Shown one piece after another: positions 1-6,266 of a stretch of 6,560 bases of DNA (position 1 is the stretch's first letter; every line of letters starts with the position of its first letter). The stretch covers positions 1 through 6,560 of the forward strand of contig CAJGDC010000070.1 of the NCBI GenBank assembly GCA_904502005.1. The letters are read 5' to 3'. The notes beneath the pieces are model-generated. The model ran no database searches and was not told where the DNA came from. It saw only the letters and a program-made list of their open reading frames with translations. Both the position numbers and the translations under genes were made by a program. The DNA is from an uncultured Alistipes sp. (lineage in GTDB: Bacteria; Bacteroidota; Bacteroidia; Bacteroidales; Rikenellaceae).

Positions 1-1
1 G

Positions 2-679
2 TTCCTCGACCTCAACGGTGACGGCCAGATCAACACTGGTAAGGCTACTCTTGATGATCACGGTGACCTCGATATTATCGGTAACGAGCGTGCTCGCTTC
101 CACTATGGTATCAACCTCTCTGGTAACTGGAATGGTATCGGACTTAGCATCTTCCTCCAGGGTGTTATGAAGCGTGACTGGTATCCTGATCAGGAGTCTG
201 GTTTCTTCTGGGGTATGTACAACCGTCCATACGACTACTTGCCAAAGGTTCACACTACTGACCGTGTAATCGTTGACTACTCAACTGAGAACTGGACAGT
301 AACTAACCCAGGTGCATACTGGACACGTCCTGTAGCTTACGCTGCAAACCGTAACGTAGGTCCTCTTGCATACGAGAATGATTACTACTTGCAGAATGCT
401 GCTTACCTCCGTGTTAAGAACATTACTCTTGATTATACATTCCCAAGCAAGCTGACTAAGAAGTGGCACATTGAGAAGCTGAAGGTTTACTTCACTGCTG
501 AGAATCCATTCACATTCTCTCCAATCTTCAAGCACACAAATATGTTTGACCCAGAGGTTATCGGTGCTGGTGATACCGACTTTAACGATAGCGGTGCAAC
601 TGGTCTTTCTGGTTCTGGTCAGGGTTACTCATATCCAATGTTTAAGACCTTCACATTTGGTTTGAATATCACATTCTAA
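2..679 (+). CDS. SusC-family TonB-dependent outer-membrane transporter, C-terminal fragment (5' end outside window)
   Basis: This is the last 225 residues of a SusC/RagA-type TonB-linked outer-membrane protein. Such proteins form the 22-stranded barrel that imports glycans or peptides captured by SusD. The open frame runs in from the left edge, so the first Met seen (at 167) is internal and not the start. Visible signatures are the acidic DLNGDGQI segment (fragment residues 3-10) followed by IIGNER and YGINLSG, which match the late-barrel region of SusC proteins. The stretch YLRVKNITLDYTFP with KLKVYFTAENPFTF (about 135-175) is the conserved near-C-terminal signature. The protein ends in FTFGLNITF, an amphipathic final strand with terminal Phe as expected for BAM recognition. 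Plug, TonB box and carboxypeptidase-like domain lie upstream of the window. The SusD gene follows after 12 bp, so both are surely co-transcribed. Codons are strongly biased (CGT, AAC, ATC, TAC), suggesting high expression. The ligand cannot be told from this part. Confidence 0.96.
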   Translation, partial: FLDLNGDGQINTGKATLDDHGDLDIIGNERARFHYGINLSGNWNGIGLSIFLQGVMKRDWYPDQESGFFWGMYNRPYDYLPKVHTTDRVIVDYSTENWTVTNPGAYWTRPVAYAANRNVGPLAYENDYYLQNAAYLRVKNITLDYTFPSKLTKKWHIEKLKVYFTAENPFTFSPIFKHTNMFDPEVIGAGDTDFNDSGATGLSGSGQGYSYPMFKTFTFGLNITF

Positions 680-691
680 TGTATATATAGT

Positions 692-2482
692 ATGAAAAAG
701 AGAATATTAAATTTATTTGCTGTAGCAGCGGTAGCCCTTGCGGGTGTCTCTTGCGAGAAGTTCCTTACTGTGGAGCCTATCGACAAGATGTCAGCTGATA
801 CATATTTCAAGAATGAGCTTGAGCTTGAGCTCTACGCAAATGGACTCATTCAGTCCTACCTGCCAACTGCTGACGGTCTTGGTTATAGCGACTATGCTTG
901 TGACTTGTTCTGTTCAAAGACCTCATCTGACTACTATCGTCCAGGTATCTGGAACGCAGATAAGCAGGGCAGCTGGGCAATCAGCAACTGGCGTAACATC
1001 CGCCGTGCAAACGTTATGCTCGAGGGTATGACTCGCGCTCAGGGTAACGTTTCTGAGGAGATTTACAACCACTATCAGGGTGTTGCTCGCTTCTGGCGTG
1101 CATACTTCTACCTTTCAAAGGTTCAGACTTTCGGTAATGTGCCTTGGATCGACCACGTACTTGATATTGAGGACGAGGTGCTCTATGCTCCATGCGACGA
1201 CCGTGAGTTCGTAATGTCTAAGGTTCTTGAGGATCTTAACTTCGCTTGCCAGAACCTCTCTGGTGACACTAAGTTTGACGGCGTAATCAACAAGTGGGTT
1301 GCACTTGCATTCAAGAGCCGTGTATGTCTCTATGAGGGTACATTCCGTAAGTATCACAAGGTTAACCCATCTACTAACGTAGCTTGGAACAACGAGCACG
1401 GTACTGCTAACGACTTCCTTAACGAGTGCGTTGCAGCATCTGAGGAGCTTATGAATAGCGGCAAGTTCGCTCTTCACAGCAGCTACTACGATCTGTTCCA
1501 CCACACCAACATCGCTTCTTCTAAGGAGGCTATCTGGTGGAGTGACTATGACAGTGGCGAGCTCAACCGTATGCACGAGCTTACTTGGGTTGTTAACTCA
1601 TCTACTTACGACCAGCAGGTATCTCCTACTAAGCCAATGATTAACCACTACCTCAACGCTGATGGTACTCCTATCACTCACGAGGGTAAGGTTAACATCA
1701 ACGAGGAGCTTACAGGTCGTGACCTTCGTCTTACTGCTTGCGTACACCACCCAGGTTACGAGTACACTAAGACTAACGGTGAGAAGCTTCTTAAGCAGAC
1801 TAACACTACTTACACCTACAACTTCTACCAGAACGTTAAGTTCTCTATCGAGATGGAGGAGAACTACTCAAAGGGTAAGAACGACAACGACTACCCTATC
1901 CTTCGCTACGGTGAGGTTCTTCTTAACTATGCAGAGGCTAAGGCTGAGCTTAACAACGGTACCCTTTCAAAGGCTGATTGGGACAAGACTATCGGCGCAC
2001 TTCGTCAGCGTGCAGGTGTTGTAAACATCTATCCTGACGGTGGTTGGGATTGCGGTTGGTTGAAGGCTTACTACGGCAACCAGACTAACATCCTTACTGA
2101 GATTCGTCGTGAGCGTACTGTAGAGCTTCTTGCTGAGGGTCTTCGTGTAAACGACCTCTATCGTTGGAAGCTTGGTAAGCTTATCGTTGATCGTCAGACC
2201 AACAACCAGGGCTGGCTCGGCGTATGGGTTCCAAAGGATCAGGTTGGCGGTATGGAGTACAACGGTGGTATCTACACCTTTACTAACACTAAGCCTGAGG
2301 CTGGTCTTGGTTACAACGTGACTGGTTCACTTGCTGATCAGAACCACTCATTCTCTGAGGGTGACCACGGATTCCTTACTTACAACTACAAGCTCGAGTG
2401 GAATGACAAGATGTATGTTCGTCCAATTCCACAGACAGTTCTTAATGTAAATCCAAACATTAAGCAGAACTTCGGTTGGTAG
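692..2482 (+). CDS. SusD/RagB-family nutrient-binding outer-membrane lipoprotein
   Basis: This is a 596-residue SusD-family protein, near the upper end of the family's usual 500-600. It is the surface lipoprotein that caps a SusC barrel and binds the ligand. The N-terminus has basic residues, a hydrophobic stretch and the lipobox GVSC with Cys21. Glu-Lys follows, acidic as in Bacteroidota surface-export signals. FLTVEPIDK (24-32) is the usual post-cysteine SusD motif. RFWRAYFYLSKVQTFGNVPW (from 133) belongs to the TPR-like helical core. PILRYGEVLLNYAEAKAEL (from 402) and EIRRERTVELLAEGLRVNDLYRW (from 470) are the diagnostic C-half motifs. The C-terminus YVRPIPQTVLNVNPNIKQNFGW closes in the standard way. 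The start ATG lies 12 bp after the SusC stop and has no Shine-Dalgarno, normal for this phylum. Codon use matches the SusC gene (mostly CGT for Arg, AAC, GAC, CTT) and differs from the minus-strand operon, which uses AGG/CGC/ATA more freely. Family assignment is firm; substrate is unknown. Confidence 0.97.
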   Translation: MKKRILNLFAVAAVALAGVSCEKFLTVEPIDKMSADTYFKNELELELYANGLIQSYLPTADGLGYSDYACDLFCSKTSSDYYRPGIWNADKQGSWAISNWRNIRRANVMLEGMTRAQGNVSEEIYNHYQGVARFWRAYFYLSKVQTFGNVPWIDHVLDIEDEVLYAPCDDREFVMSKVLEDLNFACQNLSGDTKFDGVINKWVALAFKSRVCLYEGTFRKYHKVNPSTNVAWNNEHGTANDFLNECVAASEELMNSGKFALHSSYYDLFHHTNIASSKEAIWWSDYDSGELNRMHELTWVVNSSTYDQQVSPTKPMINHYLNADGTPITHEGKVNINEELTGRDLRLTACVHHPGYEYTKTNGEKLLKQTNTTYTYNFYQNVKFSIEMEENYSKGKNDNDYPILRYGEVLLNYAEAKAELNNGTLSKADWDKTIGALRQRAGVVNIYPDGGWDCGWLKAYYGNQTNILTEIRRERTVELLAEGLRVNDLYRWKLGKLIVDRQTNNQGWLGVWVPKDQVGGMEYNGGIYTFTNTKPEAGLGYNVTGSLADQNHSFSEGDHGFLTYNYKLEWNDKMYVRPIPQTVLNVNPNIKQNFGW

Positions 2483-2501
2483 TAAAAACGAATCTAATAC
2501 G

Positions 2502-4250
2502 ATGTTAGGTAAACTAAAATTCATTCTATTAACAGCAACCCTGCTCTGCGGGGTTGCTTGTTCTGATAATAATACCGAGGGTGGTGAGAACAATCAGGGC
2601 ACTGGAGGCGGAGGCGGCAATGAGCAGACCGAGACTGTAGTTATCAATGGCACTACAATTGACAAGGGTAATACTGTCTATGGTCTTATTTCAGACTCCG
2701 TAACTGGTAAAGGTATCGCCGGCGTTGCTGTTACCGACGGCTCAAACGTCGTTGTAACCGACAACAATGGTGTCTACCAGATTCCTACAAACCGCTGGGC
2801 TAAGTATGTATGGATTACAATTCCTGCAGCCTATGAGGTCCCTGTAGATCAAGCAAATGGTCGTCCATTGTTCTATACCACATCGAAGATTATTGTTGGC
2901 AAACCTAATCGCAACGACTGGAAGCTCAACCCACTGCCTGCAGTAGAGGAGGAGTTTACAATTATTGCCATTGGCGACCCTCAGTGTGAGGTAGCTAAAG
3001 AGGCTGAGCGTTTCAGAACTGAGACTCTTGCAGATATCAGAAGTACCATTAGCGGTGCTCAGAGCTACGAGAATCGCTATCATAACGCCTATGCGATAAC
3101 ACTTGGTGATATTACCTTTGACAATGTTGAGCTTTGGCCAACTATGGCAGAGCTGTGTTCAAGCGTCAAGCTTAATAATGGCAATAGTATTCCTATCTTT
3201 AACTGTATAGGTAACCATGACCACGATGCTGACCGTCAGAACGATAAGGAGGCTACTGAGCTTTATATCGAGAATGTAGGTCCTACAGACTACTCATTTG
3301 ACCGCGGTCGAGTACACTTTGTCGTGATGGATAACATTGTCTGTACTACCTCAACAGGTTTCGGTGCTGATAAGACCTGGAACTATGACGGTGGCTACAC
3401 CTCTACTCAGATCGCTTGGCTTGAGAAGGATCTTGAGGCTGTAGAGGATAAGGCTAACAAGATGATTGTCCTCTCTGGTCACATTCCATTCCGTGCTGGT
3501 AGCACTAGTGGCGGTAGTAATGTGAACAAGGATAAGGGTTATGCTGATGTTCTTCAGCTTCTGACTCAGTTCAATGAGGCTCATATCTTTATTGGCCACA
3601 CCCACTATCCAGAGAACTATCTCCACACCTCATATCGCACAAAGAATGGTCAGCCAGTCTTTGAGCACGTTCATGGTGCTGCTTGTGGTGGATGGTGGAC
3701 CAGCAACATCGGTGTTGAGGGCTCTCCAAATGGATATAGCATCTATGAGGTTAAGGGTGCCTCTATGCACAACTGGGTTGCTAAGGGCACAAACAAGAAC
3801 GCCTCAGAGCAGATGAGAGTCTACAATGCTAACGACACTTATGGTCATAAGTATGTATACACATGGACCACTGGTGGTACTGGCGGTAAGTCAAACATCA
3901 AGACCTCTGGACGTGCTGACCTTGCTAACTGCTTTATCGCAACAATCTGGAACGATGATGCAACAAACTGGGAGGTTGAGCTAATTGTTGACGGCGTAAG
4001 CCACAGAATGCAGCGTGTACACTACAACCTTGCAGATATGTGTTCTACAGCATTCTTCTTTAACGAGAAGAGTAAGAACACAGACACCTGGAACAAGGGT
4101 ATGAAGCACTACTGGTTCGTTAAGGCTCCATGTGGCGATCCAAGCCAGGAGAAGAATTGGACCGTCAAGGCTACCCATACCGTTAGCAGCAGCGGCGAGA
4201 AGAACGTCTACACCACATCTGGTTTCACAACATCCTACGACGGATTTTAA
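2502..4250 (+). CDS. Calcineurin-like metallophosphoesterase lipoprotein with MetallophosN and MetallophosC accessory domains
   Basis: This is a 582-residue exported phosphoesterase encoded 19 bp after the SusD gene, so probably the third gene of the operon. A hydrophobic signal ends in lipobox GVAC with Cys20. SDNN and a Gly-rich linker (33-40) follow, predicting lipid anchoring, perhaps at the cell surface. Residues about 58-115 resemble the small beta-sandwich N-terminal domain (VYGLISD, GIAGVAVTDG, TDNNGVY). The catalytic metallophosphatase domain holds D159-P-Q161, G202-D203, G237-N-H-D240, G326-H327 and G365-H-T-H368, which is a full metal-ligand set. The first motif is DxQ instead of the common DxH, a variant also found in CPPED1-like enzymes. 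From about 389 (HVHGAACGGWW, then GSPNGYSIYEV) the sequence fits the C-terminal accessory domain of this Bacteroidota family. The expected chemistry is hydrolysis of a phosphomonoester or phosphodiester. Acting on a phosphate-decorated glycan or lipid headgroup taken up by the adjacent SusC/D is inference from context. Confidence 0.93.
   Translation: MLGKLKFILLTATLLCGVACSDNNTEGGENNQGTGGGGGNEQTETVVINGTTIDKGNTVYGLISDSVTGKGIAGVAVTDGSNVVVTDNNGVYQIPTNRWAKYVWITIPAAYEVPVDQANGRPLFYTTSKIIVGKPNRNDWKLNPLPAVEEEFTIIAIGDPQCEVAKEAERFRTETLADIRSTISGAQSYENRYHNAYAITLGDITFDNVELWPTMAELCSSVKLNNGNSIPIFNCIGNHDHDADRQNDKEATELYIENVGPTDYSFDRGRVHFVVMDNIVCTTSTGFGADKTWNYDGGYTSTQIAWLEKDLEAVEDKANKMIVLSGHIPFRAGSTSGGSNVNKDKGYADVLQLLTQFNEAHIFIGHTHYPENYLHTSYRTKNGQPVFEHVHGAACGGWWTSNIGVEGSPNGYSIYEVKGASMHNWVAKGTNKNASEQMRVYNANDTYGHKYVYTWTTGGTGGKSNIKTSGRADLANCFIATIWNDDATNWEVELIVDGVSHRMQRVHYNLADMCSTAFFFNEKSKNTDTWNKGMKHYWFVKAPCGDPSQEKNWTVKATHTVSSSGEKNVYTTSGFTTSYDGF
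2534..2558 (+). other. GC-rich hairpin in the signal-peptide codons of the phosphoesterase gene
   Basis: AGCAACCC (2534-2541) is exactly complementary to GGGTTGCT (2551-2558). This gives an 8-bp stem with a 9-nt loop that can close two further G-C pairs. It begins 33 nt inside the open reading frame and covers codons 11-19. There is no T-run after it, so it is not a canonical terminator. It could slow translation or stabilise an mRNA processing end, lowering output of this gene relative to SusC/SusD. The pairing is seen directly; the role is inference. Confidence 0.4.
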
Positions 4251-4272
4251 TCTGACTCTGTTTTAGGAGTAT

Positions 4273-4315
4273 AAAAATATCCACCTTTGGTTTATCACCA
4301 CAGGTGGATATTTTT
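4273..4315. terminator. Bidirectional intrinsic terminator between convergent operons
   Basis: AAAAATATCCACCT (4273-4286) and AGGTGGATATTTTT (4302-4315) form a perfect 14-bp inverted repeat. Inside it TGGT (4288-4291) can pair with ACCA (4297-4300) above a single mismatch, leaving a 5-nt loop. Read on + the stem ends in a T-run; read on - it also ends in a T-run because of the flanking A-run. It starts 22 bp after the phosphoesterase stop (4250). It directly abuts the stop codon of the opposing acetyltransferase gene (TAG on -, 4318-4316). It therefore can end both transcripts. Confidence 0.88.
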
Positions 4316-4825
4316 CTATTTGGTATTCAACACTTTTTGGAAAGCTATTCTCGGCGCACCGGATAGTAGGGTTATCTCTCCACAAAATACAAAGCCTAAA
4401 TTGTTAAGCAAGGATTGCATTGCTATATTATCATTATGCGTATCTACCCTGATATTATTAACCCCGCGTTGCAGAGCAAGCTCCTCGGCATAGAGCATCA
4501 TCTGCCTAGCAAGACCACTCCGAAGTGCAGAATTTCTAACAGCCAGGCGGTGTACAACCACATAGCTATTGTCATTTAACCACTCTCCTTCGATAGTGTT
4601 GTATGTAACCTCGCCCGCAAAAGATATTACAGCCGTGGCAGCTACACTTCTGTCAATTTCAATAACATAACTCTCAGCGCGAGCAATATCCTGTGCAATA
4701 ATATCAGCTGTTGGATAACCATCCTGCCACTGATCCACTCCACGACCGGCAAGCAATGACTGCGCATCTGCAATAATCTCCATAATGGCAGAGATATCGC
4801 CCATATTACTCCTGCGAATCTTCAT
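4316..4825 (-). CDS. GNAT-family N-acetyltransferase
   Basis: This is a 169-residue single-domain acetyltransferase that should move an acetyl group from acetyl-CoA to an amine; the acceptor is unknown. The N-terminus MKIRRSNMGDISAIMEII is the usual first strand and helix of GNAT proteins. VDQWQDGYP (30-38) is a hallmark of a Firmicutes/Bacteroidota subfamily in which a QW-Q-x-GYP segment follows helix 1. HRLAV (92-96) is the central strand. L-R-S-G-L-A (101-106) occupies the acetyl-CoA pyrophosphate loop, with Leu at the position where R/Q/K is usual. RVDTHNDNIAMQSLLNNLGF (126-145) is motif B with the conserved N and GF. I chose the ATG at 4825 because it begins with the family pattern MxIR and has AGGAGG just upstream. 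An in-frame ATG at 4837 would add MRRI and has no such site; a third at 4802-4804 would remove strand 1. The start overlaps the upstream gene by 20 bp, and the stop abuts the shared terminator. Confidence 0.9.
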   Translation of the reverse strand: MKIRRSNMGDISAIMEIIADAQSLLAGRGVDQWQDGYPTADIIAQDIARAESYVIEIDRSVAATAVISFAGEVTYNTIEGEWLNDNSYVVVHRLAVRNSALRSGLARQMMLYAEELALQRGVNNIRVDTHNDNIAMQSLLNNLGFVFCGEITLLSGAPRIAFQKVLNTK

Positions 4826-5342
4826 TATCCTCCTCATCTAACAGTTCAACAATATGTGCAGCATCCTTTCCACGGATAAGGCTGCGAACAACTATCTTTG
4901 AGCGCTCTAACTCACAAATAAGATAGTTTGCCTTGGCTGTCTTGCGTCGCTCTTTGATAAGTGTAAGTAGATAATCATACAAATCTTGATGATAGATGAC
5001 ATTACTCTTCAGATACTCCATATACCAATCAAGTAGACGCTCCACTTCCCTTGTATACTCAGGTCTTAAGCGCTCAAGTTGCTCAGCAACTGCTACCAGC
5101 CTATGCCCCTGCTCCCGACGACGCTCAATGATTTTATCTGTTCGCTCAACAAATGGGTGAGTCTGCTCAACTCTCGGCTCTGTTGGACAGTTATCGACTC
5201 TTTTTACTCCGATACGTCGCAAAAAGTAGAACAACGCACATGCTACAACTACAACACCAACAATCGCAAACGCCCAATACCCCAACCAGAAATATAGCGA
5301 GATAACAACAGCCAGAATAAGTACAACTATCGGGGTTATCAT
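4806..5342 (-). CDS. Unknown protein: two N-terminal transmembrane segments plus helical coiled-coil-like tail
   Basis: I do not recognise this 178-residue protein. Residues about 3-20 (TPIVVLILAVVISLYFWL) and 22-41 (YWAFAIVGVVVVACALFYFL) are two closely spaced hydrophobic segments forming a helical hairpin. RRIGVKR follows, so by the positive-inside rule the tail should be cytoplasmic. Residues 50-70 are a linker. From 70 to 165 the sequence is highly charged with heptad-like leucines (RRREQGHRLVAVAEQLERLRPEYTREVERLLDWYMEYL, then LLTLIKERRKT) and is likely helical. It ends in an acidic tail (LLDEEDNEDSQE). I chose the ATG at 5342 because it places the first membrane helix at the N-terminus and follows the stop of the DUF3575-like gene by one base, suggesting translational coupling. 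An in-frame ATG at 5375 would overlap that gene and add 11 mostly polar residues. Membrane anchoring is well supported; a scaffolding or envelope role is only a guess from the neighbouring outer-membrane protein. Confidence 0.82.
   Translation of the reverse strand: MITPIVVLILAVVISLYFWLGYWAFAIVGVVVVACALFYFLRRIGVKRVDNCPTEPRVEQTHPFVERTDKIIERRREQGHRLVAVAEQLERLRPEYTREVERLLDWYMEYLKSNVIYHQDLYDYLLTLIKERRKTAKANYLICELERSKIVVRSLIRGKDAAHIVELLDEEDNEDSQE
4829..4834 (-). promoter_or_regulatory. Shine-Dalgarno site AGGAGG inside the upstream coding sequence
   Basis: On the minus strand AGGAGG is followed by ATA and then ATG at 4825. The spacing of 3 nt is short, but the match to the anti-Shine-Dalgarno is full. 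The site lies within Glu/Asp codons of the preceding gene's acidic tail. A second site, AGGAG (4809-4813), precedes the ATG at 4804 by 4 nt. Strong Shine-Dalgarno sequences are uncommon in this phylum and in the other genes here, so this one is informative for start choice. Confidence 0.55.
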
Positions 5343-5343
5343 C

Positions 5344-5958
5344 CTATTTTTTAGGATTGAAAAGTGCATAACCAATACTCAGACCCGCCTTGAGCGGCAT
5401 AATCTCTGACGAGCCATTGAACGGGTCCGGATAGAGATAGTCCTCATGACCTTGTGGATCCATAACTATCTCTCCGTTAGGTTTATAGCCATTATACCAT
5501 GAGCGCATATATGCAAAAGCTATAAAGGCATCAAGGCTCCAGCGTTCATTAAAGTGATGGTGATAACCCACACCTAAACCCACAAAAAGACCGAAACCTT
5601 TGCCATAGTTGCGGTTGAAATTTAGAAATTTACCATTCTTTAGAAAATATGGTTTGTTGATGTCAAAGCCCATCATTCCAGCATCAAAAGCACCATAAAA
5701 ACCCTTTGCTGCGCCCTTTATATAATATCGGTATTCGCCACTAAACATACCAAAAAAGAGGTGGCGAGAGTTAAAACTCTTCCATGGCGAAAATGTCGCC
5801 TCAACGCTGAGTGAGGAGTGAGGAGAGATAACAGCCTCCACCTGAGGATTGACTACTCCAACAAGGGCGTAAAGTCCATTCAGCTTGGCATATATCTGCG
5901 CATCGGCACTGCTAAATGCCACAATTGCTACTGCCAGTATTGATAAAATTCTTTTCAT
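5344..5958 (-). CDS. DUF3575-like outer-membrane beta-barrel protein
   Basis: This is a 204-residue exported protein. MKRILSILAVAIVAFSSADA is a classic Sec signal peptide with predicted cleavage after Ala20 (ADA|Q) and no lipobox. The mature part has alternating hydrophobic and polar residues with many aromatics. It carries the N...NPQVEAVISPHSSLSVEATFSPWK block (about 27-60), then EYRYYI (75-80), GFYGAFDAGMMGFD (86-99), GFGLFVGLGVGYHHHFNERWSLDAF (121-145) and the closing AGLSIGYALF (191-200). This agrees with my memory of the DUF3575 family, small Bacteroidota barrels of unknown function. Known facts end at the family; barrel localisation is inference from strand pattern. The ATG at 5958 is preferred. 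Six more codons are open upstream but begin with TTG and run through the promoter -7 element, so that extension is unlikely. It is the first gene of the minus-strand operon; the next gene begins one base after its stop. Confidence 0.87.
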   Translation of the reverse strand: MKRILSILAVAIVAFSSADAQIYAKLNGLYALVGVVNPQVEAVISPHSSLSVEATFSPWKSFNSRHLFFGMFSGEYRYYIKGAAKGFYGAFDAGMMGFDINKPYFLKNGKFLNFNRNYGKGFGLFVGLGVGYHHHFNERWSLDAFIAFAYMRSWYNGYKPNGEIVMDPQGHEDYLYPDPFNGSSEIMPLKAGLSIGYALFNPKK

Positions 5959-5962
5959 ACCA

Positions 5963-5996
5963 CAAAGATAACGCAAAAAGTGTGAATAATATCAAA
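5963..5996 (-). promoter_or_regulatory. Bacteroidota-type promoter for the DUF3575-like operon
   Basis: Read on the minus strand, TTTG (5996-5993) is followed after 22 nt by TATCTTTG (5970-5963), a full match to the TAnnTTTG -7 consensus of the Bacteroidota primary sigma factor. Only four bases separate the -7 element from the ATG at 5958. Transcription would start at or next to the start codon, giving a leaderless or nearly leaderless mRNA. Weaker candidates (TCTATTTG, and a TA-TTTG pair with 3-nt spacing) lie farther upstream and would give a normal leader. Motif match is direct; activity is inferred. Confidence 0.6.
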
Positions 5997-6062
5997 TAGA
6001 GCAAATAATAGTAGAATAAATAGCAGAGTGCATTGTGCGAAACAGGCTTATCCATTTTAGAA

Positions 6063-6152
6063 AGAGTGGCTGGGGTCGGTGTGCAAACAGAAAATAAACA
6101 GAAAGATGTGTAAAAATTTATTGAAGATAAGAAGTATCTCCCCCGCCACTCT
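6063..6152. repeat. 90-bp segment bounded by imperfect inverted repeats
   Basis: AGAGTGGC plus GGGG (6063-6070 and 6072-6075, with T6071 between) is complementary to CCCC plus GCCACTCT (6141-6144, 6145-6152). That is twelve pairs with one bulged base, enclosing 65 nt. On the + strand the right arm is followed five bases later by TTTTTT (6158-6163), so a transcript from this strand could end here. No TAnnTTTG element precedes it on +, and I see no flanking target-site duplication. It may be a structured RNA or a MITE-like remnant, or chance. Confidence 0.45.
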
Positions 6153-6155
6153 CTG

Positions 6156-6213
6156 CCTTTTTTATTGCAACATCTATGCCGAAATTTGGGATGATAGCGA
6201 CCTTTTATTGCAA
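6156..6213 (+). repeat. Pair of short direct repeats upstream of the L31 promoter
   Basis: CCTTTTTTATTGCAA (6156-6170) recurs as CCTTTTATTGCAA (6201-6213). The copies differ only by two T in the tract and have a 45-bp period. The second copy lies 16 bp upstream of the proposed -33 element of the L31 gene. It could be a tandem regulator site or chance in AT-rich DNA. Confidence 0.3.
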
Positions 6214-6229
6214 AGATTTTGAAAAAAAG

Positions 6230-6260
6230 TTTGCTATTTGTAGAATTTTCACTACCTTTG
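6230..6260 (+). promoter_or_regulatory. Bacteroidota-type promoter for the L31 gene
   Basis: TTTG (6230-6233) and TACCTTTG (6253-6260) with 19 nt between them fit the -33/-7 (TAnnTTTG) consensus of the phylum with ideal spacing. An A-tract (6222-6228) lies directly upstream and may act like an UP element, as expected for a ribosomal protein gene. The leader would be about 30 nt long. Confidence 0.75.
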
Positions 6261-6266
6261 CCGCGC

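Noticed and set aside
815..832. Three tandem GAGCTT-like hexamers in the SusD gene
   Set aside because: They encode an in-frame ELELEL stretch of a helix; a three-unit repeat with one changed base is unremarkable in coding DNA.
1115..1576. 153-codon open frame on the minus strand inside the SusD gene
   Set aside because: It lies wholly opposite a strongly supported SusD coding region with biased codons. It has no promoter or recognisable domain and is a shadow of that codon bias.
1..4250. Possible frameshift or fusion between SusC, SusD and the phosphoesterase
   Set aside because: Each frame ends in a normal family C-terminus and the next starts with a proper signal peptide; gaps of 12 and 19 bp are ordinary operon spacing.
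4287..4493. 68-codon + strand open frame starting in the terminator
   Set aside because: It begins inside the terminator stem-loop and is antisense to the well supported acetyltransferase; no upstream signals.
5959..5976. Six-codon upstream extension of the DUF3575-like protein
   Set aside because: It would start with TTG and encode residues from the -7 promoter element itself. The ATG at 5958 directly gives a clean signal peptide.
6063..6152. Possible tRNA or tRNA fragment, because the arms end in CCAGCCACTC-like sequence on the minus strand
   Set aside because: No D-arm, anticodon arm or T-loop consensus can be placed, and the 65-nt interior is AT-rich and unpaired.
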